Assembly (NCBI GenBank): GCA_003331935.1
Contig: QOQE01000005.1
Span: forward strand, 18,918 to 82,917
DNA length: 64,000 nt
Reading direction: 5' to 3'
Source of the DNA: Alphaproteobacteria bacterium
GTDB taxonomy: Bacteria; Pseudomonadota; Alphaproteobacteria; Rhodobacterales; Rhodobacteraceae
Below are positions 36,861 to 44,863 of the stretch, piece after piece (position 1 is the first letter of the stretch; each line of letters starts with the position of its first letter). Below the pieces are notes generated by a model. It worked only from the letters and a program-made list of their open reading frames with translations, ran no database searches and was not told where the DNA came from. A program made the translations under genes and the position numbers.

Positions 36861-36991
36861 CCCAGCAATTATGAAGCAAAAAAAAGTATTGGAAATTTTC
36901 AGAGTTACAGTCCCATTAATAAAGAAATTGTTGTAGGATAATAAGTAGCGGAATACACTTATTTTTTTATTTTAACAAGAACTTATAGTAA

Positions 36992-37405
36992 ATGAACGAA
37001 ATAGGACACGATGGTCAAAGTAACGCTGCTAAGCTTTTAAGTTTGAAATTTTTAAAAGAGTTCAACGAATGCTTTGTTTTTTCGGTTATTTTTCCTCAAG
37101 CTTCTAAAAATATATATGGTTGTGTGCAAGGAGGAATGATTTCTGCGGCGCTAGATGAGGCAACCTTTATTAGTATCTTGCGAAGTCAAAAAGATATTGA
37201 AAGAGTAAGCAGTACAAACCACCATGTATTATTTCATAAGCCAGTGCTTCTTGGAGAAAATACAATCAAAACCAAGTTTAAAAAAATTGGTAAAAGAGTT
37301 ATAAATATCGAAGGAAATATATATGGAGTTGATCAAGAACTAGCAGCCACTCTTATACATTCTACTTCAATTATTAGATCAAGTGAGGGATCAGATGAAT
37401 TTTAA
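36992..37405 (+). CDS. PaaI-like hotdog-fold thioesterase
   Basis: The 137-residue hotdog protein has the catalytic-helix segment YGCVQGGMISAALDEATF, with the acidic residue expected of PaaI/4HBT-like thioesterases. It probably hydrolyses an acyl-CoA. It is the first gene of a cluster with an SDR, an acyl-CoA carboxylase and a kinase, and its end overlaps the SDR start region. The substrate is unknown. Confidence 0.82.
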   Translation: MNEIGHDGQSNAAKLLSLKFLKEFNECFVFSVIFPQASKNIYGCVQGGMISAALDEATFISILRSQKDIERVSSTNHHVLFHKPVLLGENTIKTKFKKIGKRVINIEGNIYGVDQELAATLIHSTSIIRSSEGSDEF

Positions 37406-38261
37406 AGAGAAAACTGTTTTTATAACTGGAGGAAGTAGAGGAATTGGTCTTGAGGTTGTTAAAAAACTGGCGCTTGATGGTGCCAACATAATTATAGCCG
37501 CGAAGACAGCAGAACCTCACCCTAAGCTACCTGGAACAATCTTTACAGCAGCAAATGAAATTGAGGAATTAGGAGGAAAATGTCTTCCAGTTGTATGTGA
37601 TATTCGCTTCGAAGATGACGTGGTTACAGCTGTAGAGAAGGGTGTTCAGCATTTTGGAGGAATTGATATTTGTATTAATAATGCGAGTGCAATAGTTCCA
37701 TTTCCAACGGGGTCTGTTGATATGAAAAGATATGATCTGATGCAAGATATCAATACTCGTGGAACCTTTTTAGTATCAAAGATTTGTCTGCCCTATTTAA
37801 GGAAAAGTGATCACGCGCACATATTGACTTTTTCTCCTCCTCTTGATTTAGATGATAAATGGTTTGCGCCACATGTTGCATACACTATTTCTAAGATGGG
37901 TATGAGTCTTCTAACGCTTGGGCATGCACGAGAGTTTAAAAAATTCTCAATTGGTGTAAACTCTCTTTGGCCTTTAACCGCTATTGATACGGCGGCTGTA
38001 AGAAATGTTCTCGGAGGCGAAAATACGGCGAAAAGCAGTCGTGATGTGAGTATAATGGCTGACGCAGCTTATGAAATTTTAGTTAAAGACCCAAAGTTGT
38101 GTACTGGCAACTTTTTCATTGACGAGGTTGTTTTGAGGGATGCTGGTGAAACTAATTTTGAAAAATATCGTATATCCAACAACGAATTGATAAGAGATTT
38201 TTTTGTTCCAGATAATGTAGCAGATGAACTGCCTACAAAAACTGTAAGTATCTACAAGTGA
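37395..38261 (+). CDS. HSDL2-like short-chain dehydrogenase
   Basis: The 288-residue SDR resembles hydroxysteroid dehydrogenase-like protein 2. It has the cofactor motif TGGSRGIGLEV, IIAAKTAEPHPKLPGTI (a stretch typical of HSDL2), NNASAIV, and catalytic YTISKMGMS (Tyr-x3-Lys). I place the start at the ATG at 37395, preceded by GAGGGA at a normal distance, not at the GTG at 37383. It overlaps the thioesterase gene and is followed after 31 bp by the carboxylase. A role in fatty acyl metabolism is inferred. Confidence 0.87.
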   Translation: MNFKEKTVFITGGSRGIGLEVVKKLALDGANIIIAAKTAEPHPKLPGTIFTAANEIEELGGKCLPVVCDIRFEDDVVTAVEKGVQHFGGIDICINNASAIVPFPTGSVDMKRYDLMQDINTRGTFLVSKICLPYLRKSDHAHILTFSPPLDLDDKWFAPHVAYTISKMGMSLLTLGHAREFKKFSIGVNSLWPLTAIDTAAVRNVLGGENTAKSSRDVSIMADAAYEILVKDPKLCTGNFFIDEVVLRDAGETNFEKYRISNNELIRDFFVPDNVADELPTKTVSIYK

Positions 38262-38292
38262 TTTGATATTTTATATCTAGGAAGAGGTTTAT

Positions 38293-41200
38293 ATGAATAC
38301 AATTAAATCAGTTTTAATTGCTAATCGAGGTGAAATAGCAATTAGAATTTCTAAAACCTTAAACGAGATGGGTATTGAGGCTTATGGGGTCTATAGCAAA
38401 GACGATAGATCAGGCACACATCTTTCATATTGTTCCAAAGTATTTGCGTTGAGTGGGATAGGGCCCAGTGCTTATCTAAATATGGATGAAATTTTGTCTA
38501 TTACAAAAAATAATAAAATAGGAGCAATTCATCCAGGCTATGGTTTTTTGAGTGAAAACCAATCATTCGCTTCAGCTTGCTTAGAAAATCAAATAGTCTT
38601 TATTGGACCTAATGAAAAAATATTAAAGACGTTCGGTGATAAAGAAAAAGCAAAAAAACTAGCTCAAAAATTAGATTTACCAACATGTTTGTCGGTCGGG
38701 CCAATCGAGAAAAAGTCGGATATACTTAATTTTTTTAAAAAAATAAAAAAGAACAAAATTATTTTGAAGGCAAATTTTGGCGGAGGGGGTAGGGGATCGA
38801 GAATAGTTCATAAAAGTGAAGATATCTCTGAAGTTCTATCTTTGGTAAAACAAGAGGCAGAGTCATTCTCTGGTTCTAATCTAGTGTTTGCGGAAGAAGT
38901 AATAGAAGGCGCCAGACATATTGAGGTTCAAATTTTGGGTGACGGGCATTCCTGTATTCATCTTTTTGAGAGAGATTGTTCTTTCCAAAGAAATTTTCAA
39001 AAATTTATTGAGTTTTGCCCAGCGCCAAATCTTAAAACGCAAACTAAAGAGAAGCTTTACAACTACGCTATAGGTTTGTGTCAAAGCGTTGGATATAAAG
39101 GATTAGGCACTGTTGAATTTCTAGTTGATAAAAATGAAAAAATTTACTTTATGGAAGTAAATCCGAGAGTGCAAGTTGAACACACAATTACCGAAGAACT
39201 AACTGGAATTGATCTTATTCGAGCTCAGATAAATGTTTTTTGTGGACTTTCAATTCAAGATCAAAAACTTTCAGAGGTGCAAATATCAGGGAAGCGTGCT
39301 TCCATACAGGCGCGGCTTAATATGGAAAGCTATGATAACAAAATACAGCTTGTTCCGGCTACAGGAACTATAAAAGAGTATGATATTGCATTAGGTCCTG
39401 GAATAAGGGTTGATGACGCCGGGACAGTTGGTTTGGAAAATAACGGCCTTTATGATTCATTACTAGCCAAAGTCATTGCTACAAGTGATTTTGGTCTATC
39501 CGAAGCTGTACGAAAGCTCAATTTTACTTTGAGAATGTCAAAAATTTCAGGAATTGAGACAAATAAAGATCTTATTATTGAGGTGTTAAACCAAGAAAAT
39601 ATTGAGAGTGGGTCAGTAAATATCTCTTCAATTGATATGAAACTCGCAAGTTACCTTCAAAAGTTGGAGAGCAATTCACAAAAGAGTGTAACAGAAAATA
39701 AAGTCTATGAAGTTCCTTATAAGCCTCAAATTGATAGTCCTTTATCAGAGAATGTTATTCAATCTGAGCTCGTTGGTACCGTAATTAGTGTAAATGTTGC
39801 ACCAAACCAAAAAATTAAGCAGGGAGATACAGTTTTAATTCAGGAATCGATGAAAATGCACCACCCTATAAAAGCCCCCCTGAATGGGCTTATCACAAAG
39901 TTTTTTGTTGATATTGGTGACACTGTGTCAATAGGATTGCCTCTGTTTGAATTTATTCCAGATGTAAATAAAAACCAAAGACGGCTAAAGACAGGTAAGT
40001 CAAAAAAATCAAAAACAATGAGAAAAGATCTTTTAGACCTTGTTGAGAGAAGGAAACTAACGCTTGATAAAAATAGGACTGTAGCAGTAAAAAAAAGGAA
40101 AAAACTTGGGAAAAGAACTGCCAGAGAAAATATAAAGTCTTTAATTGGAAAGAATGATTTTTTTGAGTATGGAGATCTTGTTTATGCAGCGCAGAGATCA
40201 AGAAGATCGCTCGATGATTTGATAAAAAACACTCCTGGAGATGGATTGATAACAGGAGTAAGCTTCGTCAACTCTGATCTATTTGATAAAGAAAAAGCTA
40301 AGACAGCAATTATGCACTATGACTATATGGTTTTGGCAGGAACACAAGGTATAAATAATCATAAAAAGCTGGATAGGATGATTGATGTTATTAGGGGATT
40401 AAAAACCCCTTTGATATTCTTTTGTGAAGGGGGAGGAGGGCGACCGGGTGATGTGGATGCAGGAGATCAAAATATTGCTGGTTTGAATATACCATCTTTC
40501 CATGATTTTGCGCGCCTTTCAGGAGTTGTACCATTAGTTGGAATTGGTTCAGGAAGGCTTTTTGCCGGCAATGCTGCCTTGTTGGGTTGCTGTGATGTTA
40601 TTATCGGTACAAAAGACCTCAATCTAGGCATGGGAGGCCCCGCAATGATTGAAGGAGGGGGGTTGGGTGTATATAAACCAGAGGAAGTTGGTCCCACTAG
40701 TGTTCAGTATCCAAATGGAGTAATTGATATATTAGTTGATAACGAAGATGATGCCGTCGCGACTGCAAAAAAATATTTATCATATTTTCAAGGAGATTTT
40801 GAAAGCTGGGAAGCTCCAGATAAAGAAAATTTAAGGGCTGTTATTCCTGAAAACAGATTAGAGGTTTATAATATTCGTGACGTAATTGATAATATTGCCG
40901 ATATAGGCTCTGTGTTAGAAATAAAGGCTGGCTTTGCCAAGGGGATGTTTACGGGATTTATAAGAGTACGAGGCAAGCCTTTAGGATTAATTGCGAATAA
41001 TCCTTTATATTTAGCTGGAGCGATTGATAGTAACGGGGCTGATAAAGCTTCTAGATTTATTAAGTTATGTGAAAATTATAATATTCCTATATTAAGTCTT
41101 TGTGATACGCCTGGCATGATGGTAGGCCCAGAAGTTGAAGAGACTGGCCTTGTACGCCACTGTTGTCGCTTGTTTTTGGCAGGAGCAAATGTAACAGTAC

Positions 41201-41577
41201 CAATGTTGACCATTGTCTTAAGAAAAGCTTATGGCCTTGGAGCTCAAGCTATGGCAGGAGGTAGTTTTATGGCGCCGCAATTTGTTGTGGGCTGGCCAAC
41301 GGCTGAGATTGGAGCTATGGGTTTGGAGGGCGCCGTTAAACTAGGTTATAGGAAAGAGCTAGAAGCAGAAAGTAATGAAGAGAAAAAGGAGAATCTTTTC
41401 AAAAAATTAGTAGATGAGCTCTATGAAAAAGGGAAGGCAATTAACGCTGCAAGTTTGCTTGAGTTTGATACAGTTCTGGATCCAATAGAATCTCGTGATT
41501 GGATATCTATGGTTGTAGAAAGTTCTGCTGATAACTCTATAAAGGCTCCCAAAAACAGATATATAGATTCCTGGTAA
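38293..41577 (+). CDS. Single-chain biotin-dependent acyl-CoA carboxylase (LCC type)
   Basis: The 1094-residue protein fuses all carboxylase parts in one chain. Residues 1-435 are biotin carboxylase (KSVLIANRGEIAIRI, GGGGRGSRIV as the ATP loop, MEVNPRVQVEH). About 495-560 is the biotinyl domain with ESMKM (biotin on Lys521), and about 570-1094 is the carboxyltransferase with GGGGRPGD and the AGGSFMAPQF region. This order matches single-chain long-chain acyl-CoA carboxylases known from mycobacteria and relatives, not the AccABCD or two-subunit PccAB layouts. GGAAGAGG precedes the ATG. The acyl-CoA used is unknown. Confidence 0.92.
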   Translation: MNTIKSVLIANRGEIAIRISKTLNEMGIEAYGVYSKDDRSGTHLSYCSKVFALSGIGPSAYLNMDEILSITKNNKIGAIHPGYGFLSENQSFASACLENQIVFIGPNEKILKTFGDKEKAKKLAQKLDLPTCLSVGPIEKKSDILNFFKKIKKNKIILKANFGGGGRGSRIVHKSEDISEVLSLVKQEAESFSGSNLVFAEEVIEGARHIEVQILGDGHSCIHLFERDCSFQRNFQKFIEFCPAPNLKTQTKEKLYNYAIGLCQSVGYKGLGTVEFLVDKNEKIYFMEVNPRVQVEHTITEELTGIDLIRAQINVFCGLSIQDQKLSEVQISGKRASIQARLNMESYDNKIQLVPATGTIKEYDIALGPGIRVDDAGTVGLENNGLYDSLLAKVIATSDFGLSEAVRKLNFTLRMSKISGIETNKDLIIEVLNQENIESGSVNISSIDMKLASYLQKLESNSQKSVTENKVYEVPYKPQIDSPLSENVIQSELVGTVISVNVAPNQKIKQGDTVLIQESMKMHHPIKAPLNGLITKFFVDIGDTVSIGLPLFEFIPDVNKNQRRLKTGKSKKSKTMRKDLLDLVERRKLTLDKNRTVAVKKRKKLGKRTARENIKSLIGKNDFFEYGDLVYAAQRSRRSLDDLIKNTPGDGLITGVSFVNSDLFDKEKAKTAIMHYDYMVLAGTQGINNHKKLDRMIDVIRGLKTPLIFFCEGGGGRPGDVDAGDQNIAGLNIPSFHDFARLSGVVPLVGIGSGRLFAGNAALLGCCDVIIGTKDLNLGMGGPAMIEGGGLGVYKPEEVGPTSVQYPNGVIDILVDNEDDAVATAKKYLSYFQGDFESWEAPDKENLRAVIPENRLEVYNIRDVIDNIADIGSVLEIKAGFAKGMFTGFIRVRGKPLGLIANNPLYLAGAIDSNGADKASRFIKLCENYNIPILSLCDTPGMMVGPEVEETGLVRHCCRLFLAGANVTVPMLTIVLRKAYGLGAQAMAGGSFMAPQFVVGWPTAEIGAMGLEGAVKLGYRKELEAESNEEKKENLFKKLVDELYEKGKAINAASLLEFDTVLDPIESRDWISMVVESSADNSIKAPKNRYIDSW

Positions 41578-41603
41578 CCTAAAATCTATGCAAAGGAAAA
41601 AGA

Positions 41604-42653
41604 ATGAGCAGAAATGATCAAGAATTGATACCCCCTTTAGAAAAGCATAAATTTGATACCCATAGTCTTATAAATTGGATGGAGCAAAACAATATAGAAA
41701 GTAAGGGGTTAAAGGTGCAGCAGTTTCAAGGGGGAATGTCTAACCCAACGTTTTTTCTTGAGAGTGAAAACAATAAATACGTTTTAAGAAAAAAACCTCC
41801 AGGAAAACTTTTGCCAAAAGCACATGCAGTTGATAGAGAATATAAAGTTATGGATGCACTGGGAAAAATAGATTTTCCTGTACCCAAAATGCTTGGTTTT
41901 TGTGATGACCCGAGCGTCATAGGGACTGAATTTTTTATGATGGACTACTTAGACGGTAGAATCATTACGACACCAGAAATAACGGGATTTTCAAAGGAAG
42001 AAAGAAATACCATTTGTGAATCTTTAGCAGAGACGTTAGCGAAGTTACACAACGTAGATTACAAATCTGTTGGACTTGAGGCCTTTGGAAGACCAGAGGG
42101 ATATATTCAACGTCAAATAAAACTATGGTCAGACCAATTCCAAAGATCAAAGGAAGATATTACTGTAGCAGCAAACTTTAAAGAAATGGACTTACTTAGT
42201 GCCTGGCTTAAAGAAAACTCTATTATAGACGATGAGTTTGCTATTGCGCACGGTGATTACCGTTTGGGTAATACAATAATTGACAAAAACAACTCCACTG
42301 TGATTGGTGTTCTTGATTGGGAATTATCAACATTAGGCCACCCTTTAGCGGATCTTGGGTATTATTGTATTCCATACAGGTATGGATTTGAGAATTTAAA
42401 TCTAGAACAATTGGGTATACCCACTGAAAAAGAATTTCTTGAGTTGTATATGAAGTATTCAGGTAGAGACACAATTCCAAATTGGCCCTTATTTTTATCA
42501 TTCGCACTTTTTCGTAGCGCTGCAATTATTTTTGGAGTTGCTGCACGAACCCTACTTGGAAATGTCAGTTCCGAAAGCTCAAATGTCTTTGAGCAAATTA
42601 AAAGAGCAGAGGATATGGCTCGAATTGGCTACGGAATTTGTTCCAACTCTTAA
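41604..42653 (+). CDS. APH-family kinase, ACAD10/11- or LvaA-like
   Basis: The 349-residue protein kinase-fold phosphotransferase has the N-lobe VQQFQGGMSNPTFFL and YVLRKKPPG (ATP lysine), and the catalytic AHGDYRLGNTI and metal-binding VLDWELSTLG segments. It is closest in pattern to the kinase domains of ACAD10/ACAD11 and to LvaA, which phosphorylates 4-hydroxyacyl-CoA in levulinate catabolism. It lies 26 bp after the acyl-CoA carboxylase. A role in hydroxyacyl-CoA breakdown is therefore plausible, but no acyl-CoA dehydrogenase gene is nearby. Confidence 0.85.
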   Translation: MSRNDQELIPPLEKHKFDTHSLINWMEQNNIESKGLKVQQFQGGMSNPTFFLESENNKYVLRKKPPGKLLPKAHAVDREYKVMDALGKIDFPVPKMLGFCDDPSVIGTEFFMMDYLDGRIITTPEITGFSKEERNTICESLAETLAKLHNVDYKSVGLEAFGRPEGYIQRQIKLWSDQFQRSKEDITVAANFKEMDLLSAWLKENSIIDDEFAIAHGDYRLGNTIIDKNNSTVIGVLDWELSTLGHPLADLGYYCIPYRYGFENLNLEQLGIPTEKEFLELYMKYSGRDTIPNWPLFLSFALFRSAAIIFGVAARTLLGNVSSESSNVFEQIKRAEDMARIGYGICSNS

Positions 42654-42666
42654 ATAGTTTTGTAAC

Positions 42667-43857
42667 TCAGAGTGGTGGCCAACAGGTTTGTTGTAGGTTA
42701 TTATCTCTTTGATACAGACCTATTGCACGCCTTGTTTTGTAACCAATAAGACCGTCAATGCCACCTGTGTCATACCTTTTAGATAGCATTTCTTGTACAC
42801 CTATTATTTCATTTTTGGTTAATGTTTCGGTTTTTTCCCAAGGTCTAAAAAAATCGTGGGACTTATACTTAATTTTATCTGCAATGAATCCAACCGATAA
42901 AGCATATAAATCGGAGTTATTGTATTCTTTAAGGGTATAAAAGTTCTTACTTACCAAATAAATAGGTCCATATATGCCAGCGGGAAACATAAGGCTGTAC
43001 GAATTGTTAAGATCATTTTGAGGGAATTTTTTTCCTTTAAATCTTGATACTCCTAGCTTTTTCCACTGGCTCAAGCTTCTAGAATGATCTGGTCCCTCGA
43101 GGTAGCAACTAATGCTCTTTGTCAGTTTAACTTCATATCCCCATTCTAAGCTATTGTCCCATCCAAACTGTTTTAAATAGTTTGCAATGGAAGCCAATAT
43201 ATCAGACTGACTGCTCCATATGTCTATATTTCCGTCATTATCGAAATCTACAGCGAATTTAACAAGAGTAGAAGGTAGGAACTGAGGTTGCCCAAGAGCA
43301 CCCGCTTTTGAAGCCTTTATTTCTTTAATATTAATTTTATTTTCTATTGCAAAATCAATTAGATAAAGTAGCTCTTTCAAGTAAAATAGTCTATTTTTTG
43401 ATGAAAAGCTGAGCAAGGAGAGCACTTGTAGCGCGTTTAGCCTCGGCCTAACTTTGCCAAAGAATGTCTCGGTAGCCCATATAGCAAGCAAAAAATGTTT
43501 GTCCACCTTATAAATATTTTCAATTTCTTCTAATGTTTTGTGTAGGCTTTTAACATTTTTTTTTCCTTCCTCTGTTTTTTGTAAAATGAGTTTTTTGTTG
43601 AAATACTTTGAGGGCTCAGAAAACTCAGCCTGCTTGTTTTTTTTAAGTAGCCTCTTCAATGTTATTACCGAGTCTATATTGTTTTTAAGATGCATATCAA
43701 TTTCATCAATAATTTTGTGGCTATGATATTTTTGCTGAAGTTTTGGTAGCAAAAATTCGTCCAGCCAGTATTCATATACTTTTGTGCTCTGCGAAAAAAT
43801 AGGTGCCGGGAAGGATATGAAAATTATAGAAAAAATAATTGTGAAAATGTTTTTCAA
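42667..43857 (-). CDS. Lytic murein transglycosylase (MltB-type) with peptidoglycan-binding domain
   Basis: The 396-residue protein has a signal peptide (cleavage near IFS-QST, residues 20-22) and an SLT_2/MltB catalytic domain. IWATETFFGKVRPRLNALQ contains the catalytic Glu130, and GALGQPQFLPSTLVKFAVDFDNDG is a family hallmark. It ends with a peptidoglycan-binding repeat (VQEMLSKRYDTGGIDGLIG). It cleaves glycan strands to 1,6-anhydro products in the periplasm. No lipobox cysteine is seen, so it is probably soluble. It follows the SDR by a 4-nt overlap. Confidence 0.93.
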   Translation of the reverse strand: MKNIFTIIFSIIFISFPAPIFSQSTKVYEYWLDEFLLPKLQQKYHSHKIIDEIDMHLKNNIDSVITLKRLLKKNKQAEFSEPSKYFNKKLILQKTEEGKKNVKSLHKTLEEIENIYKVDKHFLLAIWATETFFGKVRPRLNALQVLSLLSFSSKNRLFYLKELLYLIDFAIENKINIKEIKASKAGALGQPQFLPSTLVKFAVDFDNDGNIDIWSSQSDILASIANYLKQFGWDNSLEWGYEVKLTKSISCYLEGPDHSRSLSQWKKLGVSRFKGKKFPQNDLNNSYSLMFPAGIYGPIYLVSKNFYTLKEYNNSDLYALSVGFIADKIKYKSHDFFRPWEKTETLTKNEIIGVQEMLSKRYDTGGIDGLIGYKTRRAIGLYQRDNNLQQTCWPPL

Positions 43858-44696
43858 GATGAAAATCTATCTATTATTTTAGTGCTTTCTAGCCATAATC
43901 GATCTGCAATATCTGATTTTAACGCTTCTTTTGAGGGTTTTGACTCGCTTCTATTTATGAAATACTTGCCGGAGAGATTTTGAACGATTTCGTTTGTTGC
44001 TAGATAGACAAGAGTGTCCGCGCCTTCCTCAGGTGATATACCTCTGTATTTTAAAATTAATCTAATAATAAACTGTAAAATTCCTTTGTGATCTTGACCA
44101 ATGTTCGTATTTACGATTCCTGGATGGACGCAATTCACAGATATATTCTTTTTGGCAAGTTTTTCCGATAACTTCAGTGTAAATAACAAATTACATAACT
44201 TAGACCTTGAATAACGCTCGTACCAACTTTTCGACTTACTACTGTCTAAATTATTAAAATCGAGAACTGCAGTTTGATGAGCGCTGCTCCCTACATTAAT
44301 TATTCTGCCACCCTCATGGATCAAATTTTTTTCAATAAGCCTAGTTGTAAGATAAAATGGACCTAGATGGTTTGTCGCAAATACTTTTTCAATTCCCATA
44401 CTATTATACGATTTCTTAAATAAAATAGCTCCGGCGTTATTAATCAGACAATCCAGTTTTATTTTAGATTTGCTAACTACATTCACAATTTCATTGATTT
44501 GATCAGGCTCAGATAAATCACATTTCAAGAAAGTAATCTTTTCGTTGTCGTAAAATGTTTTAAGTTCATGTTTTACTGCATCTAATTTTTTTTTATTTCG
44601 ATAGGTAACAAAAAGACGGTGTTTCATAGCCAATAAGGACTTTGTAGCTGATAGTCCAATTCCATCAGTTCCTCCCGTAAGAAATATATTTTGCAC
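43854..44696 (-). CDS. Short-chain dehydrogenase (retinol dehydrogenase/WWOX-like)
   Basis: The 280-residue SDR has an N-terminal TGGTDGIGLSATKSL cofactor motif, NNAGAILF, the catalytic serine in NVGSSAHQT and the catalytic YSRSKLCNLLFTL. This last segment and VNCVHPGIVNTNIG are typical of the retinol-dehydrogenase-like subgroup. The natural substrate in bacteria is unclear. It is upstream of and overlaps the transglycosylase gene by 4 nt, and is divergent from the RND gene across 167 bp. Confidence 0.87.
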   Translation of the reverse strand: MQNIFLTGGTDGIGLSATKSLLAMKHRLFVTYRNKKKLDAVKHELKTFYDNEKITFLKCDLSEPDQINEIVNVVSKSKIKLDCLINNAGAILFKKSYNSMGIEKVFATNHLGPFYLTTRLIEKNLIHEGGRIINVGSSAHQTAVLDFNNLDSSKSKSWYERYSRSKLCNLLFTLKLSEKLAKKNISVNCVHPGIVNTNIGQDHKGILQFIIRLILKYRGISPEEGADTLVYLATNEIVQNLSGKYFINRSESKPSKEALKSDIADRLWLESTKIIDRFSS

Positions 44697-44852
44697 AAAC
44701 CTTCTCTTAAAAAAACTTAATCCAATTAATAGCTTTCTTTAAAGCACTAAAAAGTATTTTAGCTATTCAATGTTCAAATGATAATAAGATAATTTATTTA
44801 CGCAACGTAAGACTTGTAATATTAAACGCTATGCATTAAATCACGAAATATT

Positions 44853-44858
44853 AGGAGG
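44853..44858 (+). promoter_or_regulatory. Consensus ribosome-binding site of the RND exporter gene
   Basis: A perfect AGGAGG lies five bases before the ATG at 44864. The upstream 167 bp between divergent genes holds no other feature I can name. Confidence 0.75.
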
Positions 44859-44863
44859 ACTTT

